DNA of 64,000 bases, from the NCBI GenBank assembly GCA_910574455.1, contig CAJSYZ010000003.1, forward strand, positions 2,604,001 through 2,668,000, given 5' to 3'. Positions 11,629 to 21,153 of this stretch are shown here, piece after piece. The position numbers and the translations under genes are program-made. Origin of the DNA: Trichaptum fuscoviolaceum. Lineage: Eukaryota > Basidiomycota > Agaricomycetes > Hymenochaetales > Trichaptaceae. Under the pieces are notes generated by a model. The model had not been told where the DNA came from and ran no database searches. It worked only from the letters and a program-made list of their open reading frames with translations. The stretch's first letter is position 1. Every line of letters starts with the position of its first letter.

Positions 11629-13032
11629 ATGCCCTCGCCATTCTATGCTATTAGCATAGCCGTACTTGCAGCAGCTGCGACGTATCTCATACCCCTGCTT
11701 GTGTTTGGAAAGAAGTCTGCTTGGGATCCCCGAAGTCGAGTTAAGCGTCATATGAAGATCTCGGCGATTCATCCAAATGACTGACTATCATTACAGCACT
11801 GCTATATTACTGGAGGCTCGTCGGGGCTTGGCCTAGCGCTTGCAATTCTTCTTACAAAAAGTGGCGCGGACGTATCTATTGTCGCTCGAAACGAGCAGCG
11901 GCTGGCCAAGGCTTTGGAAGAGTTAGAGGTTCTTTCAGGCATTTAGGCTCCAGGTTCATTCGTGCTGACGTTCATATCTCTCGCATGTCTGTTCATCTCG
12001 AACTGTTTCCTCGGTCTCTGCAGAATGCTCGCCAAACACCCAATCAGCTCCTCTTCGCTTATTCTTACGATGTAGGCAAGGACGAGGAGGCCGAGACAGC
12101 TCTGCGGGAAGCATGCAAACCACACGAGGGTCGAAGTCCTGACGCCGTCTTCCTCTGTGCAGGCAAGTCGACGCCTGGATTCTTTTTAGAGGAGACCGCG
12201 TCAACCCTGAGGCGGGGCATGGACGAAGCGTATTGGGTTTCTGCATACTCGGCTTTGGTGAGTGTCGGTTAATATGCCATATTCTTAGAATGCTCATGCC
12301 TACGCCGCCGAAGGCAGCGGCAAAGCACATGGTCAAGACTAACATGAAGGGCAAGATTATCTTTGTATCCTCCATGCTCGGCTACATGTCGATCATCGGA
12401 TATTCATCCTATTCACCGGCCAAATGGGCACTCAGAGGTCAGTAGCACAACCCGTACCACTGTGATGTTATGTTGACGGCTGCGAGTAGGCCTGGCGGAG
12501 ACATTGCGCTCGGAATTCGGGCTGTATGGAATTGGCGTCCATATTTTCTTCCCTCCGACCATATATACACCCGGATATGAAGAAGAGAATAAAACGAAAC
12601 CTAAAATCACTCTCAAAATTGAAGAGTCCGATGATGGATTGTCTGCAGAAAAGGCTGCCATTGGACTACTACGTGGTATGAGTCCCGAACTCCTCTGTGT
12701 CCTGATACATCTTATTTTTTAACTTATCGAATGAATAGGTGTACAGAAAGGTCATTTCCATATCACGGCAGATATCCTTAGCGACCTCTTCCGCTGCTCT
12801 ACGCGCGGAGCTACGCCATGTAACAATAGCGTCCTTGACCCTATCTATAGCGTGATAGGATGGGTGAGTCCTGTTTCACGTTGTAGTTTTCAATAACTCT
12901 AATGATTGTTAGATTGGTATTACGATCTGGCGACGGTCCGTGGACTCTACTATCCACGCACACGCAAAAGAACACCAAGCGTACCTCTCACAACATGGAG
13001 AGTGGAGCGCAGGCGTCCAAGGACCTCCTTAG
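11629..13032 (+). CDS. TSC10: 3-ketodihydrosphingosine reductase
   Basis: Short-chain dehydrogenase that reduces 3-ketodihydrosphingosine to dihydrosphingosine with NADPH in sphingolipid synthesis at the ER. An N-terminal hydrophobic segment (FYAISIAVLAAAATYLIPLL) is the membrane anchor. After the first intron comes the cofactor motif ITGGSSGLGLALA, then SIVARNEQRL, then the NAG-type motif FLCAGKS. A spliced exon supplies GKIIFVSSMLGYMSIIGYSS, with the catalytic Ser, and YSPAKWAL carries the YxxxK pair. The C-terminal part LYGIGVHIFFPPTIYTPGYE matches the TSC10/KDSR family. TAG at 13030-13032. It is transcribed away from the fluoride exporter gene. Confidence 0.92.
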
Positions 13033-13706
13033 ATGCCTAGCGGGATATTATCTCTTTTATTTAGGCCCTCGTGTTGCACTTGCCACGCAGTCGTTCTTCT
13101 TTATAGTATTTGTGATATATATGCATATGTAAAGGTTTTCTGTCCTTGCTTCTGAACTCATTGCAAAACCGGACCCACTCATTCATACCACATGTTAGAG
13201 CTCTTTGACCTCTCCTATAACGCCAGAAACCTTATTAGACGATGCTCCCCCAAAGTACCGCTCAATATCTCGCACACGCTATGTTCGACAGCATTCATTT
13301 TTAATACTAATTCAATACGAAGAAAATCCGCTTGAAAGAGACAAGGGCAGGTTAAATGAGCGGCGTACACCTGACTCCAAGCACGAATGCGAATGTCAGC
13401 GCAAAACAGGACACTGTAGTAAGACTGTCACCGGTGTTGTACATATGTACTAGGAAGTGATATTATCAGTATTGTGTGATTGAAACAACAAGGAATTCAC
13501 AGACGTCTTTATTCAGAGGCTTCTTAAGACATATCAGTACCTGGCGAATCGTACTGAATTTGTTCTCTATCCTGATCTGAGACGGTAAAGAGCAGTGACA
13601 TGGATAGGCTTTCCTAGGTTCCCCTGTCCTTACGAAGCTGATGAGAACTGGTGATTGGCCTGCCACCCGCCTTCCTGCATCCCAGCACCAGCCTGAACCT
13701 TACTTA
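13033..13706. other. Intergenic, left flank of the inverted repeat
   Basis: About 670 bases without a supportable gene. Short frames exist but show no family features. Similarity to the repeat stops at about 13707. Confidence 0.5.
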
Positions 13707-13832
13707 GAATCCAGACCAGGAATCACGAGGTGATCACGCACATCCAACGCGTCCTTGTTGTGCTCAGTGCTGTGCTGAATTAAACAAGGTTCAGCCAGCC
13801 CTCGTCAGCCTCCTTCAGACCCAGCCAAAGCA

Positions 13833-13840
13833 CATAAAAG
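13833..13840 (+). promoter_or_regulatory. TATA-like box of repeat copy L
   Basis: CATAAAAG within AGCCAAAGCACATAAAAGAG. The same block occurs in the right arm (17922-17929, minus strand) and in the third copy (about 29981-29988). It is the best conserved segment of the diverged copy, which suggests a functional RNA polymerase II core promoter. Confidence 0.6.
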
Positions 13841-14049
13841 AGGCGGTCGCAGCGTCTCCTGTTCCTCACCTCTCACTTCCGCCACGAGCTCCCGCCCTCC
13901 GGTCGACGCTTGCCTCCCTTGCGCAAGGGCGGCTTCGGTGGAGTGACAGGTCTAGGGGGCGCGATGAATTGCTCCGTTTACGGTACGTTTCTCCTCAGGT
14001 TCTCGTTCTATCATCAGCTCATCGCGCCTACAGGAGCATTCGCCCTCCT

Positions 14050-14665
14050 TTCGGGTGGCCTGTGTCCACTTCTGGTGAGCTTCATTCATCATTCTCCTCG
14101 TAGTTTGCAGTGGCTGACAACTTTCTTGTAGTGAAACGGCGCCGATTTCTAGTATTGGCAGCACGACACAGAGGTGCGCAGGTCTTCCCTGACATTTGCC
14201 TGAGTGGGCAGTGGGTAGTGGGTGGAGTCGACGCGGGCGCGCTCTCTGTGGTACACGGAGTTGCCGCATGCCTGCGTCGCGGGTGGTCCCACCGTCCAGC
14301 TCGGGCAGTTTTGCAAGGCTGCCACCTCTCAGGGTAAGTACCCATTCATCGTAGTTATTCCATTAGCTGACTCTTACAATCTAGGTAGGCGCCGCTTTCG
14401 GGTGGCCTGCATGCACTTCTGGTGAGTATCTTTTCCTATTCTTCTCGTAGTCCGCAGTGGCTGACAACCTGCTCCAGTGGGCGGCGCCGATCTTGGCAGC
14501 ACGGCACAGAGTTGCGCGGCCTTCCGACGGTTGCCTGAGCTGGGCAGTGGGTAGTGGGTGGAGTCGACGGTGGTAAGCAGCTCAACCCCTTCTTCAGGGA
14601 CAGCAAGCGTCGCGGGTGGTCCCACTGTCCAGCTCGGGAAGATTTGCGCGGATGTCGATCTCCTG
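14050..14665 (+). repeat. Internal tandem duplication of an exon-intron module
   Basis: Module A (14050-14332) and module B (14396-14665) share the same order of segments: TCGGGTGGCCTG, then an ACTTCTG exon end, a GTGAG intron with GCAGTGGCTGACAAC, GGCGCCGAT, GGCAGCAC, GGGCAGTGGGTAGTGGGTGG, GGAGTCGACG, GCGTCGCGGGTGGTCCCAC and CCAGCTCGGG. The modules are clearly homologous but much more diverged from each other than the two arms are. The duplication therefore predates the arm homogenisation. Confidence 0.8.
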
Positions 14666-14763
14666 GTGAGGACAGTCACGACACCCTTGTTCGTTCTGTG
14701 GGCTGACTACTCGTGAACTAGATCGGCACCGGCTGTCCTTCCGGGGACAAAATATGGGTCGGT

Positions 14764-14784
14764 GGGTGGTGGGTGGTGGGTGGG
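14764..14784 (+). other. G-quadruplex motif in left arm
   Basis: Four GGG runs at 14764-14766, 14771-14773, 14778-14780 and 14782-14784 with loops of 4, 4 and 1 nt. They lie in what would be the last but one exon of the repeat transcript. Confidence 0.7.
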
Positions 14785-14888
14785 TTAACACCTCTTCCGA
14801 ACATATTGCTTCCGTCGAGGCTGAAGAAAGTAAGAACTCGACATATTCTCTTGGTTCTAGTGGACTGTGACTGAAACCCCCACAGGTG

Positions 14889-15934
14889 ATCGCTTCTTCA
14901 CCGTCAGATACTTTACTGTCACCATGGATGTTCTCTGTTTAAAAGCATCAGAAGTGGTTTCTTGTTCCCCCTAATGTGATGTAGTAGCGTAGTGTAGCTT
15001 TCTGTCAATCCATGTAGAAATTTTCAGTTCCTTGATGAATAGGATGTATTGAGTGGGAGTTAAGATTGGACTGAGCACATGCAATACATACATATATTAA
15101 CCCATGATTCTATGAGTACCCATGATCGTTGTGCACGCGATTTCACGCTGTGCAAGTTGACACAACAACTGCGTGTCAATGATCCTCAACTTAGAGTTAT
15201 TGATAGAACTGATTTGCTGCAGACTATGATCTTGACTTGACGTTGTTTCCGTGGACTTTAGCATCTGGCTAGAATAGTGCAATAGGGCCAAGGATATGTA
15301 ACCTTCTCGACATGATAAAAGGATATCAGCTCTTAAGTCGGACACCTTTCTCATATCCATCAGGATGCACTTGCTGCGCACTCAAGCTCCCACACACCAC
15401 CTACTTTGAGAGTTTAATAATGTTTCATATTTTCAGCTATCATAAAGGCACAGACCACAAATTTGATGGTGACCAGATGATGATTATCATAAGGTCCGGA
15501 AAAAAGAGATGACACTAGCACGATATGTCGGAAGAAAGCGAAGCCCTGCTGAATTGAAAAGAGAAAAAGCAGAGCATTATAATCTCCAAGAAATATTGTT
15601 CTTGGTCCTCGCCATTAGGCCACATGAAGCTAGAGGCGAATGCTTTGTGGCCTTGGTATACTCAGACCTCGGTATGTAAGTGAGAGAAGTGTTACCCAAC
15701 AAATCAAGTTTATAAGGAAGATATTGATTTAGGGCCGGGTTCCGCGCGACGGCACCGGAAGTACTAAACTGAACACTCACTCGACTTCATCCGAGTCGGA
15801 TCCAGATTTGTGTTGCGTGGCCGTGGTCTCACCCGTTCAAATAGCTCTGTGCTAATCATGGCCTTCGCACATCCGCCATCTACTTCACAGCGTGCAGGCA
15901 GTCTGGCAGAAAAACTTCAGCCTGGCGGAGAGCA
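14889..15934. other. Inner spacer between left arm and DUF7704 gene
   Basis: About 1 kb. The first 45 bases still resemble the matching inner edge of the right arm (CTTCTTCACCGTCAGATA against CTTCTCCGCCGTCAGATA), then similarity decays. Short frames on both strands show no family features. Near 15084-15108 a stretch resembles sequence downstream of the third copy. Confidence 0.5.
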
Positions 15935-16512
15935 ATGGCACCCACGTCTGCCATCCCGACGTTCTACTATGTCTTGTTCGGCATCTACGAGCCTATCCTG
16001 ACTGTGACGGGCTTTCTGGGCGCCATTGCAGATCCTAAGAAGGTGTGTACTGCAAATGAAAGCTAATGGGAAAGCTACTGAGACTCAGAGCATAGACGCA
16101 TGACGGTCAAGCACCCTGGCCGTCTGGCAGTCCGCCGTCGGGTCCATTACCTCGAGCGAGTTTGGTCACCGTCATCCAACTCGCGCATGTCTGCGGCCTC
16201 ATCGGCGTAGTTAACGCATTCGTGCTGCATGCTGCTCGTCGACATCTTGCACATTTACCCGCGTTGCAAGAGAAAATAATCAGAGCGCTTCTTACACCGC
16301 TCGTCATCGGAGATGTCCTGCATGTTGTTGTCACGCTGTGGGCCTTGGGGGACGACTGTTGGGATCCCTCGAGATGGAGTCCATTACTGTGGACAACCAT
16401 ACTGCTAGGATTTACATTGCTTGTTCCGCGAGTCATGTGGCATCTGGGAATATGGCGGTATGTCGACAGTCGAGACGGCCGGCTAAATTCTGCAAGTCAG
16501 AAAGGGGAGTAG
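15935..16512 (+). CDS. DUF7704-type small membrane protein
   Basis: Two exons (15935-16042 and 16096-16512) encode 174 residues. Exon 1 reads SAIPTFYYVLFGIYEPILTV and GFLGAIADPKK, the usual opening of the fungal DUF7704 family. Exon 2 has two or three further hydrophobic segments: VIQLAHVCGLIGVVNAFVLH, VIGDVLHVVVTLWALG and LLWTTILLGFTLLVPRVMW. The protein is predicted to be a four-helix membrane protein; no biochemical role is known to me. It is the only gene recognised inside the inverted repeat, and its frame is intact. The right-hand repeat copy points towards it on the opposite strand. Confidence 0.75.
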
Positions 16513-16875
16513 GTATTAATGGACAATGTTTGCATCTAGACTTTGTTGTTGTTTCAATATATATTTTATAGAGTATGAGTTTTCACTCCCTATTCTGTGT
16601 CTCGACATTTTGACCCAAGCATCCGTATTTCGAAATAAACGATGGAAGGTATGTACTGCTTCATTGTCCGTCACGAACTCAATCAAAAATCTCATTCGCT
16701 CTTTTAGGCGCGTCACGTTGAAATCGCAAAGCAACTTGAAGGAACTTTTCATAGAACTAATAATTATTAGAAAAGACGCTCGTCGACATCTGAGGACCCG
16801 CATGATACTACAGCTACTTCAAGACAAAGAAATCTGAACAAATAACATCCAAACTATCTGACGGCGGAGAAGCGC
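16513..16875. other. Inner spacer between DUF7704 gene and right arm
   Basis: About 360 bases, AT-rich, presumably the DUF7704 3' UTR and the decayed inner end of the right repeat copy. A plus-strand frame of about 100 codons (16526-16837) has no recognisable features. Confidence 0.45.
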
Positions 16876-16978
16876 ACCTGTGGGGGTTTCAGTCACAGTC
16901 CACTAGAACCAAGAGAATATGTCGAGTTCTTACTTTCTTCAGCCTCGACGGAAGCAATATGTTCGGAAGAGGTGTTAA

Positions 16979-16999
16979 CCCACCCACCACCCACCACCC
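16979..16999 (-). other. G-quadruplex motif in right arm (C-runs on plus strand)
   Basis: CCC runs at 16979-16981, 16983-16985, 16990-16992 and 16997-16999, the mirror of the left-arm motif. Confidence 0.7.
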
Positions 17000-17921
17000 A
17001 CCGACCCATATTTTGTCCCCGGAAGGACAGCCGGTGCCGATCTAGTTCACGAGTAGTCAGCCCACAGAACGAACAAGGGTGTCGTGACTGTCCTCACCAG
17101 GAGATCGACATCCGCGCAAATCTTCCCGAGCTGGACAGTGGGACCACCCGCGACGCTTGCTGTCCCTGAAGAAGGGGTTGAGCTGCTTACCACCGTCGAC
17201 TCCACCCACTACCCACTGCCCAGCTCAGGCAACCGTCGGAAGGCCGCGCAACTCTGTGCCGTGCTGCCAAGATCGGCGCCGTCCCACTGGAGCAGGTTGT
17301 CAGCCACTGCGGACTACGAGAAGAATAGGAAAAGATACTCACCAGAAGTGCATGCAGGCCACCCGAAAGCGGCGCCTACCTAGATTGTAAGAGTCAGCTA
17401 ATGGAATAACTACGATGAATGGGTACTTACCCTGAGAGGTGGCAGCCTTGCAAAACTGCCCGAGCTGGACGGTGACCACCCGCGACGCAGGCATGCGGCA
17501 ACTCCGTGTACCACAGAGAGCGCGCCCGCGTCGACTCCACCCACTACCCACTGCCCACTCAGGCAAATGTCAGGGAAGACCTGCGCACCTCTGTGTCGTG
17601 CTGCCAATACTAGAAATCGGCGCCGTTTCACTACAAGAAAGTTGTCAGCCACTGCAAACTACGAGGAGAATGATGAATGAAGCTCACCAGAAGTGGACAC
17701 AGGCCACCCGAAAGGAGGGCGAATGCTCCTGTAGGCGCGATGAGCTGATGATAGAACGAGAACCTGAGGAGAAACGTACCGTAAACGGAGCAATTCACCG
17801 CGCCCCCTAGACCTGTCACTCCACCGAAGCCGCCCTTGCGCAAGGGAGGCAAGCGTCGACCGGAGGGCGGGAGCTCGTGGCGGAAGTGAGAGGTGAGGAG
17901 CAGGAGACGCTGCGACCGCCT

Positions 17922-17929
17922 CTTTTATG
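17922..17929 (-). promoter_or_regulatory. TATA-like box of repeat copy R
   Basis: CTTTTATG on the plus strand is CATAAAAG on the minus strand, in the same context as in copy L. Transcription from here would run leftwards through the arm and towards the DUF7704 gene. Confidence 0.6.
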
Positions 17930-18085
17930 TGCTTTGGCTGGGTCTGAAGGAGGCTGACGAGGGCTGGCTGAACCTTGTTTAATTCAGCACAGCACTGAGC
18001 ACAACAAGGACGCGTTGGATGTGCGTGATCACCTCGTGATTTCCAGTCCGGATTCCAATGTTCTGCTTTAACGGTGAGACGGGAG

Positions 18086-18716
18086 ACTGTCTTGATTTCA
18101 GGATGTGGCCTTGAATTATTCTTGGCGCATCGAGTGATTTATTGACTTGTTTGCATAATTGTGCGTTCGTAGCTTTCTGAGTAGAATACAGAGACTGTGG
18201 TACGGTGCTGTCGCTTGACCGGAGCGCAGGGACCAGACAGGCCCCACGGGCAAGTATCCTGTTCACATTACCCCTCAGAGGCGACAAAGCGTTGTGTACA
18301 ATAGCTTTTCAATGGCCAACTGTATGTTTTTAAATTTGTCTGTGCTTTGTGCAAAGATCATAGTTGACTCATTCAGTCATTGCCAAGAATTTCTGGACCT
18401 TTTGGACAGGCAGAGTTGTCTGATAGTTGACGAGGAGAAACCGGCCGTGGAATCGTGGTTTTGGCATACTGATTCTGCAGAGTCGGTGACAAACTCCGAA
18501 GTGTTCGTTCGGTACCAAAAAAATCATGTTCACCAAAGATCGCGACAGCGAACTCATAGTAATGCCATCCACGGAGAATGCAGCGCACAACATGTCAAAT
18601 AAAAGAGACAATATATTTACTAGCCAGCAATCTAGTGGATCCCGCGTATCATTCATCATTATCTATATCGACACATCTACAAGTATACATATTAGATCCG
18701 TTTTGCAATAAAAAAG
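18086..18716. other. Intergenic, right flank of the inverted repeat and 3' flank of DPB2
   Basis: About 630 bases. No gene supported. It probably contains the DPB2 3' UTR at its right end. Frames of about 100 codons on both strands here look random. Confidence 0.5.
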
Positions 18717-20877
18717 CTAGAAAATGACATACGAAGATTCCGATCGGCGTTTTGAAGGGAAATAAGTGTAAAATCCGAACGAGTTACCAACAAAGCTACC
18801 CGGGTTGAATACGTGACATCCTTCGTAGGTTAACTCATACCCTTCGTATCTGTCCGCGAGTATAACCTAGAAAAGGTTCAGTCCAAAGTGCATTGAAGTC
18901 ACTGACTTTGAACTTACTGCGTTTGGCATGGGGTACAGGCGAAGGGTATGATCGAACTCGGGAAGGATGGGCTGTATGCTTCTTGAGAACGGGCTTAGAT
19001 GACTTTGGTCGATGATTGTCTGGACAAGCTGCGGGGAAACTCGTTGTTACATAGCATATAGAGTGAGCTCACGAAGCTGTCTTACATATCTTTTCAGGTC
19101 ATCATTCTGCACATCGATCTTTGCGCCCACCAGATGCCGAAGCATGCGTGCCATCATATCCTCTCTGAATATGACTATTTCTTGACCAAAAATCTTCAGC
19201 CGACACGGATTACTCATGAAGTGAGCTTTGGCGAGTTTCGTTTTCAGTTTCTGAACAAATGACGAAAGCAACGGTCTTCGAGGAAGTATGGAATTCGCAG
19301 TTATATCCAGAGGACCAGGTACGAATACAAAGTGGGTGCTCCTCGCGATTGCTGGATAGCTAGAAATTAGATCTGCCAATCGATCGAAGTTATCTGCAGA
19401 AAAAGTCATCAGCGAAAAGAATTTTGAGTTCTTACGCCGTGTTAGTACCTTGATAAGCCTGGATTTCCCTAGCGTTCCCTTGAGGAATGCCTTTGCTGGT
19501 GAAATTGCCACAGAGGATGCAAACGCGAGGAATGGCCCCTGATTCCACGCATCTGTCAAATATGCTAGATAAACCTCGGAAGGTATCTGGGTGGTCTAAC
19601 CAGACATCAGAAAGGCAATGAACCATTAGGTCTGGAAGTTCCTGTGCCATCCTTTTGTCAAGCTCTGCCTGAGTTCATAGGAGTAGTTAAGGGACAGTAA
19701 TACGCATACAGGTAGGTAGAACATACGTCTTCATGAGGAGTTAGGGCACCTTTCCCTAGAAAGTCAATATGTCCGTAGATTGACCTACTACACTTTCAAT
19801 TTGTGCTCATACTATGCATAAGTAAGTATAGACCTAGCGATCTCCCTTCTCTCGCAAGGCGGGTGCCCCATGGCGATGACAATTAAGGTCTCGTCCTCTG
19901 TATAGTCTCCTTCTATGAGCGCAAAACATCCTTCCGTGAAAAAGCCTTCGCTTGGGATGTCCTTTGCAATTGTTAGTTTCTCGATATACTAATTAGCGAG
20001 CAAATGACTGACTAGTTGAGAAAAGTCGAGTTCTACCCTCCCATCTGTATCCTCGAGGCAAAGTTTACCCTCTTTTGAGAAGCTGAGCATCCCAAAGAGA
20101 AGAAATCGCTCTCCAGCTCGGCCGAGAAGTTGTTTTGTTGCTCGTAGCTAACAGGCCGGTCAAAGGGGATATTGTATCAACGCATTTTAAAAGCCTACAG
20201 TGAGTAAACGGTCTCTGTCTTTCCCCGGCAAAGTGGACGGCGAAAAGTGATCATTGCGGAGAACAGTTTGTCTGATGATATCATACCGATCTCGTACAGC
20301 GGTTGTTCGAGATTCAGCTGTCCCTGATATTGTGGGAGAGTTTGACGCTCTAAAGTTGGATTTGCATTAGTACCCACAACAAAATGAACTGATAATGTAA
20401 AACCTACTTTTCGAAAGTACTTCTTGTATATGACCAATGCCAACTAGGCATCTCAAATGCGTCCACGAAGAACAGGTGGTCCTCTGGGTCCAATAGTTCG
20501 TCCTCTCCAACCTCGTTACGTTCACCTTTCTCATGAAGGTTTTGATAGACTCGATGGAGTATGGATAAGGAGACCTTCATAACGGCGTCTTCTCGACATT
20601 AGAATCTCCAGTGCATGTCGGACACATGCTTACCATCTTGTTGGTTATACTCCTTTGCTAGGTGTTCCACCGCTGCTTCTACTTCAGCTATAGTCTCGAA
20701 CTCATGTTTCGCGCAGATGTCTTCGATGAATTGAATCGCTTCTGGCCCCAGAGCATGGCTGTACTTTCGAAAGCCCTGCCAACATAGAAGTTCAGGCCCG
20801 TGACCTCGATTATCACGAAGCTTGAAAGCAGTCTGGGATCACACCTTTATAATTGCACTTTGAAGCGGTGTAGTCAT
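18717..20877 (-). CDS. DPB2: DNA polymerase epsilon subunit B
   Basis: Essential non-catalytic subunit of the leading-strand replicase, needed for assembly of the CMG helicase at origins. It belongs to the B-subunit family with an inactive calcineurin-like phosphoesterase domain. Starting at the ATG (20875-20877) the first exon is [11 protein letters not shown], followed by [20 protein letters not shown]. The phosphoesterase part contains [30 protein letters not shown], and [11 protein letters not shown] then ILPRRPLL. The C-terminus reads [18 protein letters not shown] and ends at TAG (18717-18719), as in other DPB2 proteins. The metal-binding residues of active phosphoesterases are absent, as expected for this family. 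Two ACGCGT boxes lie 66-96 bases upstream of the start codon. Confidence 0.92.
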
Positions 20878-20938
20878 AGCTGATTTGGACAGCAATTATG
20901 AGATGAAGATGAAGGAGTTGAGGGAGTCAGACTCCGAG

Positions 20939-20979
20939 TCGGACGCGTCCGAGTCGCAGTTGACGCGTGACGTCACGCG
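20939..20979 (-). promoter_or_regulatory. Paired ACGCGT (MCB-like) boxes with CRE-like palindrome upstream of DPB2
   Basis: ACGCGT occurs at 20943-20948, inside the 14-bp palindrome TCGGACGCGTCCGA, and at 20963-20968, inside the 16-bp perfect palindrome CGCGTGACGTCACGCG (20964-20979). The second palindrome also holds TGACGTCA. In yeasts the MBF factor binds ACGCGT and drives G1/S genes including replication subunits, so the position upstream of DPB2 makes biological sense. Confidence 0.6.
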
Positions 20980-21153
20980 AATATTTCAGCATCTCGGTCC
21001 TTCGATTAGTGCACACACGGAGTTGGAAACTATCGATACATCAAAATCATTTCGGTTGTTTGTAGTACATCGTATCAGCAAAAGAGCGGGTATAAAGCAG
21101 ACTAGGTATCGTATATCACAGAAGACTCGAGGACCTAGGCAGCGTCAGACTTC

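Larger units (their letters stand above)
13707..14888 (+). repeat. Left arm of large inverted repeat (repeat copy L)
   Basis: This stretch is repeated in reverse complement at about 16876-18057. By eye I count about five differences over roughly 1.18 kb: a T/C near 13861, an A/G at the ATGAATTG/GTGAATTG site near 13966, a 2-base difference in the GTCCCACC run near 14287, a C/T near 14479 and a small cluster at the outer edge. The arm contains, in order, a TATA-like box, six intron-like blocks, an internal tandem duplication and a G-rich quadruplex motif. No open frame runs through it. The outer 300 bases also match the third copy at 29839-30135, so this is a dispersed repeat family and not only a local duplication. 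Confidence 0.93.
13860..14888 (+). ncRNA. Putative spliced transcript unit without long ORF (repeat copy L)
   Basis: Six intron-like blocks fit the spliceosomal pattern of this genome: 13983-14033, 14075-14131, 14334-14384, 14422-14477, 14666-14721 and 14830-14885. Each starts GTACG, GTGAG or GTAAG and ends in AG, and each is 51-57 nt long. Four contain GCTGAC at the expected branch position. Joining the exons does not give a continuous frame: the frame from the ATG near 13964 meets TGA at the second junction. It may be a non-coding RNA, a decayed gene or part of a non-autonomous element. No known RNA family is recognised. Confidence 0.35.
16876..18085 (-). repeat. Right arm of large inverted repeat (repeat copy R)
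   Basis: Reverse complement of 13707-14888 up to about 18057, with about five differences. Beyond that point the left arm no longer matches. The right copy still matches the third copy for about 28 further bases (CTCCCGTCTCACC and TTAAAG blocks, to about 18085). Copy R is therefore longer at its 5' side than copy L. It contains the same six intron-like blocks, module duplication, G-rich motif and TATA-like box, all on the minus strand. Confidence 0.92.

Noticed and set aside
13910..14131. Possible Gly-rich small protein in the left arm, repeated in the right arm
   Set aside because: The frame starts at TTG and not ATG and runs through an intron-like block; it stops soon after splicing.
14594..14791. 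Frame identical in both arms (14594-14791 minus, 16972-17169 plus)
   Set aside because: Identity only reflects the inverted repeat; the frame is antisense to the intron ladder and lacks protein features.
13707..18085. Classical DNA transposon with terminal inverted repeats
   Set aside because: No transposase-like protein in the centre and no clear target-site duplication at the outer edges; the arms are far longer than usual terminal repeats and contain promoter and intron signals.
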